In this document: positions 45,482 to 57,964 of the stretch, in pieces | Numbering within the stretch: position 1 is the stretch's first letter | How the letters are laid out: every line of letters begins with the position of its first letter | Assembly (NCBI RefSeq): GCF_022539505.1 | Contig: NC_061510.1 | Location: 263,757,687-263,821,686, forward strand | Direction of reading: 5' to 3' | Source of the DNA: Lolium rigidum | Lineage: Eukaryota > Streptophyta > Magnoliopsida > Poales > Poaceae | Length of the DNA stretch: 64,000 bases | Position numbers and translations under genes: made by a program | The notes under the pieces: generated by a model | What the model was told of the DNA's origin: nothing | The model's input: the letters and a program-made list of their open reading frames with translations, nothing else | Databases searched by the model: none

Positions 45482-47185
45482 TGATGTCTACGGGAGCTTC
45501 TATTCTTGTAGACAGTGTTGGGCCTCCAAGAGCAGAGGTTTGTAGAACAGCAGCAAGTTTCCCTTAAGTGGATCACCCAAGGTTTATCGAACTCGGGGAG
45601 GAAGAGGTCAAAGATATCCCTCTCATGCAACCCCGCAACCACAAAGCAAGAAGTCTCTTGTGTCCCCAACACACCTAATAGGTGCACTAGTTCGGCGAAG
45701 AGATAGTGAAATACGGGTGGTATGAATAAGTAGTAGCAATGGCACCGGAAAAGTGCTTTGCCCAGGACGAGTAAACAAGCAGTAGTAACGCAGCAGTAGT
45801 AACGCGATAAAAACGAGTAAACAAGTAGCGATAGCGATATTTAGGAACAAGGCCTAGGGATTAGACTTTCACTAGTGGACACTCTCAACATTGATCACAT
45901 AACAGAATAGATAAATGCATACTCTACACTCTTGTTGGATGATGAACACATTGCGTAGGATTACACGAACCCTCAATGCCGGAGTTAACAAGCTCCACAA
46001 TAATGCTCATATTTTAGTAACCTTTAGTGTAAGATAGATCAAAAGACTAAACCAAGTACTAACATAGCATGCACACTCGTCACCTTCATGCATATGTAGG
46101 AGGAATAGATCACATCAATATTATCATAGCAATAGTTAACTTCGCAATCTACAAGAGATCATGATCATAGCATAAACCAAGTACTAACACGGTGCACACC
46201 TTGTCACCTTTGCACACGTGCGGGAGGAATAAAACTACTTTAATAACATTGCTAGAGTAGCACATAGATAAATTGTGATACAAACACATTTCAATCATAA
46301 AGAGATATAAATAAGCACCTCACTATGCCATTCAACGGTGAATAAGTATTCCGTGAAATATAGCCTAAGAGACCCACACGGTGCACACACTCGTCACCTT
46401 TACACACGTGGGACAAGGAGTCTCCGGAGATCACATAAGTAAAACTCACTTGACTAGCATAATGACATCTAAATTACAAGCATCATCATATGAATCTCAA
46501 TCATGTAAGGCAGCTCATGAGATTATTGTATTGAAGCACATAGGAGAGAGATGAACCACATAGCTACCGGTACAGCCCCGAGCCTCGATGGAGAACTACT
46601 CCCTCCTCATGGGAGCAGCAGCGGTGATGAAGATGGCGGTGGAGATGGCGGCGGTGTTGATGGAGAAGCCTTCCGGGGGCACTTCCCCGCTCCGGCAGGG
46701 TGCCGGAACAGAGACTCCTGTCCCCCGGATCTTGGCTTCGCGATGGCGGCGGCTGCGGAAGGTTTTCCGTATCGTGGTTTTTCGCATCGGGGTTTTCGCG
46801 ACGGAGGCTTTATATAGGCGAAGAGGCGGCGCGAGGAGGGTCGAAGGGGTGGCCACACCATAGGGCGGCGCGGCCGGGGCTCGGGCCGCGCCGGCCTATG
46901 GTGCAGGTGGCCTGTGGCCCCCCTCCGGTCCTTCTCGGGTGTTCGGATGCTTCCGGTGAAAATAGGGACACTGGGTCTTGATTTCGTCCGATTCCGAGAA
47001 TATTTCGTTACTAGGATTTCGAAACCAAAAACAGCGAAAACAGCAATCGGCACTTCGGCATCTTGTTAATAGGTTAGTTCCGAGAAAATGCACGAATATG
47101 ACATAAAGTGTGCATAAAACATGTAGGTATCATCAATAATATGGCATAGAACATAAGAAATTATCGATACGTCGGAGACGTATCA
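45482..47185 (-). repeat. 3' LTR of element A
   Basis: 1,704 bp. On the minus strand it begins TGATACGTCTCCGACG at 47185 and ends GTAGACATCA at 45482. TATA box TATATAAAG is at 46808-46816 (minus) with the GC-rich inverted repeat upstream at 46854-46903. The ORFs called in it are LTR sequence. Confidence 0.9.
46808..46816 (-). promoter_or_regulatory. TATA box of element A LTR
   Basis: Minus-strand CCTATATAAAG, about 40 bp after the GC-rich inverted repeat (46854-46903). Confidence 0.6.
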
Positions 47186-48024
47186 AGCATCCCCAAGCTT
47201 AGTTCTGCTAGTCCCGAGCAGGTAAAACGATAACAAAGATAATTTCTGAAGTGATATGCCATCATAACCTTGATCATACTATTTGTAAACATATGTAGTG
47301 AATGCAGCGATCAAAACAATGGTAATGACATGAGTAAACAAGTGAATCATAAAGCAAAGACTTTTCATGAATAGTACTTCAAGACAAGTATTAATAAGTC
47401 TTGCATAAGAGTTAACTCATAAAGCAATAAATCAAAGTAAAGGTATTGAAGCAACACAAAAGAAGATTAAGTTTCAGCGGTTGCTTTCAACTTGTAACAT
47501 GTATATCTCATGGATAATTGTCAACATAGAGTAATATAACAAGTACAATATGCAAGTATGTAGGAATCAATGCACCAGCTTCACACAAGTGTTTGCTTCT
47601 TGAGGTGGATAGAGATAGGTGAACTGACTCAACATAAAAGTAAAGAGAATGGTCCTTCAAAGAGGAAAGCATCGATTGCTATATTTGTGCTAGAGCTTTG
47701 GTTTTTGAAAACATAAAGAGAGCATAAAAGTAAAGTTTTGAGAGGTGTTTGTTGTTGTCAACGAATGGTAGTGGGCACTCTAACTACCTCATCAACCAGA
47801 CTTTCAAGAGCGGCTCCCATGAAGGACGTTATCTCTAACAGCAAGGTAGATCATCCCTCTTCTCTTTTGTTTACACATGTACTTTAGTTTAGTTTTTCTT
47901 TATTTATGGATGACACTCCTCCCAACCTTTTGCTTACACAAGCCATGGCTAACCGAATCCTCGGGTGCCTTCCAACAATCACATACCATGAAGGAGTGTC
48001 TATTTGCAAAATTAAGTTGCTTAC
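47186..48024 (-). other. Polypurine tract and 3' noncoding region of element A, left part
   Basis: The minus strand has CTAAGCTTGGGGATGCT at 47185-47201, directly against the LTR. The rest has no gene and is cut by element B at 48024/48025. Its right portion matches element C at about 21000-21380. Confidence 0.8.
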
Positions 48025-49648
48025 TGATACGTCTCCGACGTATCGATAATTTCTTATGTTCTATGCCATATTATTGATGATACCTACATGTTTTATGCAC
48101 ACTTTATGTCATATTCGTGCATTTTCTGGAACTAACCTATTAACAAGATGCCGAAGTGCCGGTTGCTGTTTTCTCGTTGTTTTTGGTTTCGAAATCCTAG
48201 TAACGAAATATTCTCGGAATTGGACGAAATCAAAGCCCGGGGGCCTATTTTCTCACGAAGCTTCCGGAAGTCCGAAGGAGAGACGAAGAGGGGCCACGGA
48301 GGGGCCACACTATAGGGCGGCGCGGCCCGGCCGTGGTGTGGGGCCCCCGTGCCGCCTCTTGACCTACCCTTCCGCCTACAAATAGCCTCCGTGACGAAAC
48401 CCCCGCACCGAGAGCCACGATACGGAAAACCTTACTGAGACGCCGTCGCCGCCGATCCCATCTCGGGGATCCAGGAGATCGCCTCCGGCACCCTGCCGGA
48501 GAGGGGAATCATCTCCCGGAGGACTCTACACCGCCATGGTCGCCTCCGGAGTGATGAGTGAGTAGTCTACCCCTGGACTATGGGTCCATAGCAGTAGCTA
48601 GATGGTTGTCTTCTCCTCATTGTGCTTCATTGTTGGATCTTGTGAGCTGCCTAACATGATCAAGATCATCTATCTGTAATACTATGTCATGTTAATTATC
48701 AAGTTATTATACATGTGTTGTTTATGATCTTGCATGCTCTCCGTTACTAGTAGATGCTCTGGCCAAGTAGATGCTTGTAACTCCAAGAGGGAGTACTTAT
48801 GCTCGATAGTGGGTTCATGCCCGCATTGACACTGGGACAATGGATGAAAGTTCTAAGGTTGTGTTGTGCTGTTGCCACTAGGGATAAAACATTGATGCTA
48901 TGTATAAGGATGTAGTTGTTGATTACATTACGCACCATACTTAATGCAATTGTCTGTTGTTTGCAACTTAATACTAGAGGGGGTTCGGATGATAACCTGA
49001 AGGTGGACTTTTTAGGCATAGATGCAGTTGGATGGCGGTCTATGTACTTTGTCGTAATGCCCAATTAAATCTCACTATACTTATCATGTCATGTATGTGC
49101 ATTGTCATGCCCTCTCTATTTGTCAATTGCCCGACTGTAATTTGTTCACCCAACATGCTTTTATCTTATGGGAGAGACACCTCTAGTGAACTGTGGACCC
49201 CGGTCCATTCTTTAATACTTGAAATACAAATCTGCTCGCAATACTTGTTTTTACTATTTTCTCTGCAAACAATCATCTTCCACACAATACGGTTAATCCT
49301 TTGTTACAGCAAGCCGGTGAGATTGACAACCTCACTGTTTCGTTGGGGCAAAGTACTTTGGTTGTGTTGTGCGGGTTCCACGTTGGCGCCGGAATCTCCG
49401 GTGTTGCGCCGCACTACATCCCGCCGCCATCAACCTTCAACGTGCTTCTTGGCTCCTCCTGGTTCGATAAACCTTGGTTTCTTTCTGAGGGAAAACTTGC
49501 TGCTGTGCGCATCATACCTTCCTCTTGGGGTTGCCCAACGAATGTGTGAAATACACGCCATCAAGCTCTTTTTCTGGCGCCGTTGCCGGGGAACGAAGAA
49601 AAGCTACACCAAAAGATTTCTAACTCCCACGTCAACTACGCGCCAGCC
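48025..49648 (+). repeat. 5' LTR of element B
   Basis: 1,624 bp, from TGATACGTCTCCGACG. Compared with the right LTR it lacks 40 bp at 48680/48681. A PBS-like TGGCGCCGTTGCCGGGGA lies inside it (49575-49592). The GC-rich inverted repeat is near 48306-48340, followed by a TATA-like TACAAATAG at 48376. Confidence 0.9.
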
Positions 49649-49656
49649 TCTTTTCT

Positions 49657-49674
49657 CGGCGCCGTTGCCGGGGA
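49657..49674 (+). other. Primer binding site of element B (tRNA-Asp type)
   Basis: CGGCGCCGTTGCCGGGGA differs from the tRNA-Asp complement only at its first base. It lies just inside the LTR; a perfect copy of the same motif lies within the LTR, 82 bp upstream. Confidence 0.8.
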
Positions 49675-49899
49675 GATCAAGACACGCCGCAAGGGGAGTC
49701 TCCACTTCTCAATCTCTTTACTTTGTTTTTGTCTTGCTTTATTTTATTTACTACTTTGTTTGCTGCATTATATCAAAACACAAAAAAATTAGTTGCTAGC
49801 TTTACTTTATTTGCTATCTTGTTTGCTATATCAAAAACACAAAAAAATTAGTTTACTTGTATTTACTTTATCTAGTTTGCTTTATTTACTATTGCTAAA

Positions 49900-52016
49900 A
49901 TGGCCAACGCTGAAAATACTAAGTTGTGTGACTTCACTAGCACAAATAATAATGATTTCTTATGCACACCTATTGCTCCACCTGCTACTACAGCAGAATT
50001 CTTTGAAATTAAACCTGCTTTACTTAATCTTGTTATGCGAGAGCAATTTTCTGAGTGTTAGTTCCGATGATGCTGCTGCCCATCTCAATAATTTTGTTGA
50101 ACTATGTGAAATGCAAAAGTATAAAGATGTAGATGGTGACATTATAAAATTAAAATTGTTCCCTTTCTCATTAAGAGGAAGAGCTAAAGATTGGTTGCTA
50201 TCTCTCGCCTAAGAATAGTATTGATTCATGGACTAAATGCAAGGATGCTTTTATTGGTAGATATTATCCCCCTGCTAAAATTATATCTTTGAGGAGTAGC
50301 ATAATGAATTTCAAACAATTAGATACTGAACATGTTGCTCAAGCTTGGGAAAGAATGAAATCTCTGGTTAAAAATTGCCCAACCCATGGACAGACTACTT
50401 GGATGATCATCCAAACCATCTATGCAGGACTAAATTTTTCTTCGCGGAATTTATTGGATTCAGCTGCTGGAGGTACCTTTATGTCCATTACTCTTGGTGA
50501 AGCAACAAAACTTCTTGATAATATGATGGTTAATTACTCTGAATGGCACACGGAAAGAGCTCCACAAGGTAAGAAGGTAAATTCTGTTGAAGAATCCTCT
50601 TCCTTGAATGATAAGGTTGATGCTATTATGTCTATGCTTGCGAATGATAGGACTAATGTTGATCCTAATAATGTTCCATTAGCTTCATTGGTTTCACAAG
50701 AAGAACATGTTGATGTAAACTTCATTAAAAATAATAATTTCAACAACAATGCTTATCGGAACAATTCTAGTAATAACTATAGGCCATATCCTTATAATAA
50801 TGGTAACGGTTATGCTAATTCTTATGGGAATTCTTACAACAATAATAGGAATACACCCCCTGGACTTGAGGCCATGCTTAAAGAATTTATTAGTACACAA
50901 ACTGCCTTTAACAAATCTGTTGAGGAAAAGCTCAATAAAATTGATATTCTTGTTTCTAGAATTGATAGTCTTGCCTCTGATGTTGATCTTTTGAAATCAA
51001 AAGTTATGCCTAATAGGGATATTGAAAATAAAATTGTTACTACAGCAAATGCCATCCAAGTTAGAATTAATGAGAATATAAGATTAATGGCTGAACTGCG
51101 TGCTAGGTGGGATAGAGAAGAAAATGAAAAACTAGCTAAAAAGGAAAATGTAGCTAAAGTTTGGACTATTACCACCACTAGCAATGCTAATGATTCATAT
51201 GTTGCTGCACCTCCTACTATCCATGATAAAATAATTGGTGTTGGCAATGCTTCTACTCCTAGTGCAAAGCGCGCAAAATTACCCGAAGCTGCTAAAGCTA
51301 CTTGAACTGCTTGTGATAAAGCTGCTGAAATTTTTTCCAACCTTGGGGATGATAATCCCATTGCTTTAGATTGTAATGATTTAGATTTTGATGATTGCCA
51401 CATCTCTGAAGTTATAAAGTTCTTACAAAAACTTGCTAAAAGTCCCAATGCTAGTGCTATAAATTTGGCTTTCACAAAACATATTACAAATGCTCTCATA
51501 AAAGCTAGAGAAGAGAAACTAAAACTTGAAACTTCTATTCCTAGAAAGCTAGAGGATGGTTGGGAGCCCATCATTAAAATGAGAATCAAAGATTTTGATT
51601 GTAATGCTTTATGTGATCTTGGTGCAAGTATTTCTGTTATGCCTAAAAAAGTCTATGATATGCTTGACTTGCCACCATTGAAGAATTGTTATTTGGATGT
51701 TAATCTCGTCGATAATGCTAAAAAGAAACCTTTGGGGAAAGTTGATAATGTTCATATTATGGTTAACAATAACCTTGTCCCCGTTGATTTTGTTGTCTTG
51801 GATATTGAATGCAATGCATCTTGCCCCATTATATTGGGAAGACCTTTTCTTCGAACCGTTGGTGCTACTATTGATATGAAGGAAGGTAATATTAAATATC
51901 AATTTCTTCTCAAGAAAGGTATGGAACACTTCCCTAGAAAGAGAATGAAGTTACCTTATGATTCTATTATTAGAACAAATTATGATGTTGATGCTTCATC
52001 TCTCGATGTTACTTGA
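49900..52016 (+). pseudogene. gag-protease of Gypsy element B, with shifts and a stop
   Basis: Start MANAENTKLCDFTS (49900). The frame changes near 50050 and near 50205, then stays open from 50289 to a TGA at 51303-51305, and continues in the same frame to 52016. The gag capsid-like core (about 50060-50560) has FPFSLRGRAKDWL and AWERMKSLVKNCP. An Asn/Tyr-rich linker (50730-50850) and a coiled coil (50880-51140) follow. The protease (about 51560-51890) has CDLGASISVMPKKVYDML and CPIILGRPFLRT, again with DLGA in place of DTGA. It ends with no pol. Gag and protease would act in packaging and maturation, with the other enzymes from a helper element. Confidence 0.85.
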
Positions 52017-54607
52017 TACACACTTTACTGCGCCTAGGCGAAAGGCGTTAAAGAAAGCGCTTATGGGAGACAACCCATGTTTTTACCTACAGTACTTTGT
52101 TTTTATTTTGTGTCTTGGAAGTTGTTTACTACTGTAGCAACCTCTCCTTATCTTAGTTTTATGTTTTGTTGTGCCAAGTAAAGTCTTTGATAGAAAAGTA
52201 AGTACTAGATTTGGATTACTGCGCAGAAACAGATTTCTTTGCTGTCACGAATCTGGGTCTAATTCTCTGTAGGTAACTCAGAAAATTATGCCAATTTACG
52301 TGAGTGATCCTCAGATATGTACGCAACTTTCATTCAATTTGAGCATTTTCGTTTGAGCAAGTCTGGTGGCCTAATAAAATCCATCTTTACGGACTGTTCT
52401 GTTTTGACAGATTCTGTCTTTTATTTCGCATTGCCTCTTTTGCTATGTTGGATGAATTTCTTTGATCCATTAATGTCCAGTAGCTTTATGCAATGTCCAG
52501 AAGTGTTAAGAATGATTGTGTCACCTCTGAACATGTGAATTTTTATTATGCACTAACCCTCTAATGAGTTGTTTCGAGTTTGGTGTGGAGGAAGTTTTCA
52601 AGGATCAAGAGAGGAGTATGATGCAATATGATCAAGGAGAGTGAAAGCTCTAAGCTTGGGGATGCCCCGGTGGTTCACCCCTGCATATATTAAGAAGACT
52701 CAAGCGTCTAAGCTTGGGGATGCCCAAGGCATCCCCTTCTTCATCGACAACATTATCGGAGTTCCTCCCCCGAAACTATATTTTTATTCGGCCACATCTT
52801 ATGTACTTTGCTTGGAGCGTCGGTTTGTTTTTGTTTTTGTTTTGTTTGAATAAAATGGATCCTAGCATTCACTTTATGGGAGAGAGACACGCTCCGCTGT
52901 TGCATATGGACAAATATGTCCTTAGGTTCTACTCATAGTATTCATGGCGAAGTTTCTTCTTCGTTAAATTGTTATATGGTTGGAATTGGAAAATGCTACA
53001 TGTAGTAAATTGCTAAAATGTCTTGGATAATTTGATACTTGGCAATTGTTGTGCTCATGTTTAAGCTCTTGCATCATATACTTTGCACCCATTAATGAAG
53101 AAATACTTAGAGCTTGCTAATTTGGTTTGCATATTTGGTTTCTCTAGAGTCTAGATAACATCTAGTATTGAGTTTTGAACAACAAGGAAGATGGTATGGA
53201 GTCTTATAATGTTTACCATATGTCTTTTATGTGAGTTTTGCTGTACCGTTCATCCTTGTGTTTGTTTCAAATAACCTTGCTAGCCTAAACCTTGTATCGA
53301 GAGGGAATACTTCTCATGCATCCAAAATACTTGAGCCAACCACTATGCCATTTGTGTCCACCATACCTACCTACTACATGGTATTTATCCGCCATTCCAA
53401 AGTAAATTGCTTGAGTGCTACCTTTAAAATTCCATCATTCACCTTTGCAATATATAGCTCATGGGACAAATAGCTTAAAAACTATTGTGGTATTGAATAT
53501 GTACTTATGCACTTTATCTCTTATTAAGTTGCTTGTTGAGCGATAACCATGTTTCTAGGGACGCCATCAACTATTCTTTGTTGGATATCATGTGAGTTGC
53601 TATGCATGTCCGTCTTGTCTGAAGCAAGAGAGATCTACCACCTTCATGGTTGGAGCATGCATATTGTTAGAGAAGAACTTTGGGCCGCTAACTAAAGCCA
53701 TGATTCATGGTGGAAGTTTCAGTCTTGGACATATATCCTCAATCTCATATGAGAATAATAATTGTTGCCACATGCTTATGCATAAAAGAGGAGTCCATTA
53801 TCTCGTTGTCCATGTTGTCCCGGTATGGATGTCTAAGTTGAGAATAATCAAAAGCGAGAAATCCAAAATGCGAGCTTTCTCCTTAGACCTTTGTACAGGC
53901 GGCATGGAGGTACCCCATTGTGACACTTGGTCAAAACATGTGCATTGCAAAGATCCGGTAGTCCAAGTTAATTAGGACAAGGTGCGGGCACTATTAGTAT
54001 ACTATGCATGAGACTTGCAACTTGTAAGATATAACTTTCATAACTCATATGCTTTATTACTACCGTTGACAAAATTGTTTCATGTTTTCAAAATAAAAGC
54101 TCTAGCACAAATATAGCAATCAATGCTTTCCTCTTTGAAGGACCATTCTCTTTACTTTTATGTTGAGTCAGTTCACCTATTTCTCTCCACCTCAAGAAGC
54201 AAACACTTGTGTGAATCGTGCATTGATTCCTACATACTTGCATATTGTACTTGTTATATTACTCTATGTTGACAATTATCCATGAGATATACATGTTACA
54301 AGTTGAAAGCAACCGCTGAAACTTAATCTTCCTTTGTGTTGCTTCAATACCTTTACTTTGATTTATTGCTTTATGAGTTAACTCTTATGCAAGACTTATT
54401 AATGCTTGTCTTGAAGTACTATTCATGAAAAGTCTTTGCTTTATGATTCACCTGTTTACTCATGTCATCACCATTGTTATGATCGCTGCATCCACTACAT
54501 ATGTTTACAAATAGTATGATCAAGGTTATGATGGCATATCACTTCAGAAATTATCTTTGTTATCGTTTTACCTGCTCGGGACGAGCAGAACTAAGCTTGC
54601 GGATGCT
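52017..54607 (+). other. 3' noncoding region and polypurine tract of element B
   Basis: 2.6 kb without a credible gene. Extra copies of a PPT-like CTAAGCTTGGGGATGCC are at 52650-52666 and 52708-52724; the one against the 3' LTR (54591-54607) has a G-to-C change. A hairpin CTGCTCGGGACGAGCAG (54572-54588) precedes it. Large parts are homologous, in reverse, to 56289-57400 of element A, including the frame near 53231-53473, which is a shared noncoding block. Confidence 0.75.
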
Positions 54608-56288
54608 TGATACGTCTCCGACGTATCGATAATTTCTTATGTTCTATGCCATATTATTGATGATACCTACATGTTTTATGCACACTTTATGTCATATTCG
54701 TGCATTTTCTGGAACTAACCTATTAACAAGATGCCGAAGTGCCGATTCTTGTTTTCTGCTGTTTTTGGTTTCAGAAATCCTAGTAACGAAATATTCTCGG
54801 AATTGGACGAAATCAAAGCCCGGGGGCCTATTTTCTCACGAAGCTTCCGGAAGTCCGAAGGAGAGACGAAGAGGGGCCACGGAGGGGCCACACTATAGGG
54901 CGGCGCGGCCCCCCCTGGCCGCGCGGCCCTGTGGTGTGGGGCCCCGTGCCGCCTCTTGACCTACCCTTCCGCCTACAAATAGCCTCCGTGACGAAACCCC
55001 CGGTACCGAGAGGCACGATACGGAAAACCTTGCGAGACGCCGTCGCCGCCGATCCCATCTCGGGGGATCCAGGAGATCGCCTCCGGCACCCTGCCGGAGA
55101 GGGAATCATCTCCCGGAGGACTCTACACCGCCATGGTCGCCTCCGGAGTGATGAGTGAGTAGTCTACCCCTGGACTATGGGTCCATAGCAGTAGCTAGAT
55201 GGTTGTCTTCTCCTCATTGTGCTTCATTGTTGGATCTTGTGAGCTGCCTAACATGATCAAGATCATCTATCTGTAATTCTATATGTTGTGTTTGTCGGGA
55301 TCCGATGGATAGAGAATACTATGTCATGTTAATTATCAAGTTATTATACATGTGTTGTTTATGATCTTGCATGCTCTCCGTTACTAGTAGATGCTCTGGC
55401 CAAGTAGATGCTTGTAACTCCAAGAGGGAGTACTTATGCTCGATAGTGGGTTCATGCTCGCATTGACACACAGGACGATGACGAGAAAGTTCTAAGGTTG
55501 TGTTGTGCTTCGTTGCCACTAGGGATAAAACATTGATGCTATGTATAAGGATGTAGTTGTTGATTACATTACGCACCATACTTAATGCAATTGTCTGTTG
55601 TTTGCAACTTAATACTAGAGGGGTTCGGATGATAACTCTGAAGGTGGACTTTTTAGGCATAGATGCGGTTGGATGGCGGTCTATGTACTTTGTCGTAATG
55701 CCCAATTAAATCTCACTATACTTATCATGTCATGTATGTGCATTGTCATGCCCTCTCTATTTGTCAATTGCCCGACTGTAATTTGTTCACCCAACATGCT
55801 TTTATCTTATGGGAGAGACACCTCTAGTGAACTGTGGACCCCGGTCCATTCTTTAATACTGAAATACAAATCTCTTTGCAATACTTGTTTTTACTATTTT
55901 CTCCGCAAACAATCATCTTCCACACAATACGGTTAATCCTTTGTTACAGCAAGCCGGTGAGATTGACAACCTCACTGTTTCGTTGGGGCAAAGTACTTTG
56001 GTTGTGTTGTGCAGGTTCAACGTTGGCGCCGGAATCTCTGGTGTTGCGCCGCACTACATCCCGCCGCCATCAACCTTCAACGTGCTTCTTGGCTCCTCCT
56101 GGTTCGATAAACCTTGGTTTCTTTCTGAGGGAAAACTTGCTGCTGTGCGCATCATACCTTCCTCTTGGGGTTGCCCAACGAACGTGTGAAATACACGCCA
56201 TCAAGCTCTTTTTCTGGCGCCGTTGCCGGGGAACGAAGAAAAGCTACACCAAAAGATTTCTAACTCCCACGTCAACTACGCGCCAGCA
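54608..56288 (+). repeat. 3' LTR of element B
   Basis: 1,681 bp, same start as the 5' LTR. It also has the internal PBS-like copy (56215-56232), which shows the motif is part of the LTR itself. GC-rich inverted repeat near 54886-54940. Confidence 0.9.
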
Positions 56289-57964
56289 ATTACTGATGAA
56301 TCAGAGCAAAACATGTGAAGAGAATTATTAATGCAAGTTAATTAACCGGGGCTGGGAACCCCATTGCCAGCTCTTTTTGCAAAATTATTGGATAAGCGGA
56401 TGAAGCCACTAGTCCATTGTGAAAGACTGTCAGAAGTAAATGACAAGATCGAAAGATAAAACACCACATACTTCCTCATGAGCTATAAAACATTGACACA
56501 AATCAGAGGTGATAAATTTTGAATTATTTAAAGGTAGCACTCAAGCAATTTACTTTGGAATGGCGGAGAAATACCATGTAGTAGGTAGGTATGGTGGACA
56601 CAAATGGCATAGTTATTGGCTCAAGGATTTTGGATGCATGAGAAGTATTCCCTCTCGATACAAGGTTTAGGCTAGCAAGGTTATTTGAAACAAACACAAG
56701 GATGAACGGTGCAGCAAAACTCACATAAAAGACATATTATAAACATTATAAGACTCCATACCGTCTTCCTTGTTGTTCAAAACTCAATACTAGATGTTAT
56801 CTAGACTCTAGAGGAACCAAATATGCAAACCAAATTAGCAAGCTCTAAGTATTTCTTCATTAATGGGTGCAAAGTATATGATGCAAGAGCTTAAACATGA
56901 GCACAACAATTGCCAAGTATCACATTATCCAAGACATTATAGCAATTTACTACATGTATCATTTTCCAATTCCAACCATATAACAAATTAACGAAGAAGA
57001 AACTTCGCCATGAATACTATGAGCTAAGAACACATGTGTTCATACGAACCAGCGGAGCGTGTCTCTCTCCCACACAAGCATGATGAACTTATTCAAACAT
57101 AAACAAAAACAAACAGACGCTCCAAGTAAAGTACATAAGATGTGACGGAATAAAAATATAGTTTCAAGAGAAGGAACCTGAGAATGTCGTCGATGAAGAA
57201 GGGGATGCCTTGGGCATCCCCAAGCTTAGACGCTTGAGTCTTCTTAAAATATGCAGGGGTGAACCACAGGGCATCCCCAAGCTTAGAGCTTTCACTCTTC
57301 TTGATCATAGTATATCATCCTCCTCTCTTGACCCTTGAAAACTTCCTCCACACCAAACTCGAAACAACTCATTAGAGGGTTAGTGGACAATAAAAATTAA
57401 CATGTTCAGAGGTGACACAATCATTCTTAACACTTCTGGACATTGCATAAAGCTATTGGACATTAATGGATCAAAGAAATTCATCCAACATAGCAAAAGA
57501 GGCAATGCGAAATAAAAGGCAGAATCTATCAAAACAGAACAGTCCGTAAATATGGATTTTATTAGGCCACCAGACTTGCTCAAATGAAAATTCTCAAATT
57601 GAATGAAAGTTGCGTACATATCTGAGGATCATGCACGTAAATTGGCTTAATTTTCTGAGCTACCTACGGGGAGGTAGACCCAGATTCGTGACAGCAAAGA
57701 AATCTGGAACTGCGCAGTAATCCAAATCTAGTACTTACTTTACTATCAAAGACTTTACTTGGCACAACAAAACTCAAAACTAAGATAAGGAGAGGTTGCT
57801 ACAGTAGTAAACAACTTCCAAGATACAAATATAAAACAAAGTACTGTAGCAAAATAACACATGGGTTATCTCCCAAGAAGTTCTTTCTTTATAGCCGTTA
57901 AGATGGGCTCAGCGAGTTTTAATGATGCACTCGCAAAAGATAGTATGTGAAGCAAAAGAGAGCA
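56289..57964 (-). other. 3' noncoding region of element A, right part
   Basis: 1.7 kb, no gene. On the minus strand it resembles 52300-54200 of element B, with PPT-like copies at about 57213-57230 and 57269-57286. Confidence 0.7.

Larger units (their letters stand above)
48025..56288 (+). mobile_element. Complete non-autonomous Gypsy element (B)
   Basis: Two LTRs in the same orientation (48025-49648 and 54608-56288) enclose a PBS, gag-protease pseudogene, long 3' noncoding region and PPT. No reverse transcriptase or integrase. Flanks CTTAC (48020-48024) and ATTAC (56289-56293) match at 4 of 5 positions, a slightly decayed duplication. It is inserted in opposite orientation into the 3' region of element A. 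The LTRs are very similar, so the insertion is relatively young. Confidence 0.9.

Noticed and set aside
53231..53473. Frame repeated on the other strand at 56524-56724, first seen as a possible conserved small protein
   Set aside because: Both lie in the homologous 3' noncoding block of elements A and B; conservation is at the DNA level and reading frame boundaries are not kept.
48025..56288. Assigning published family names (for example Sabrina, WHAM, Fatima) to elements A and B
   Set aside because: LTR starts are similar in several named families; a database comparison is needed to choose.
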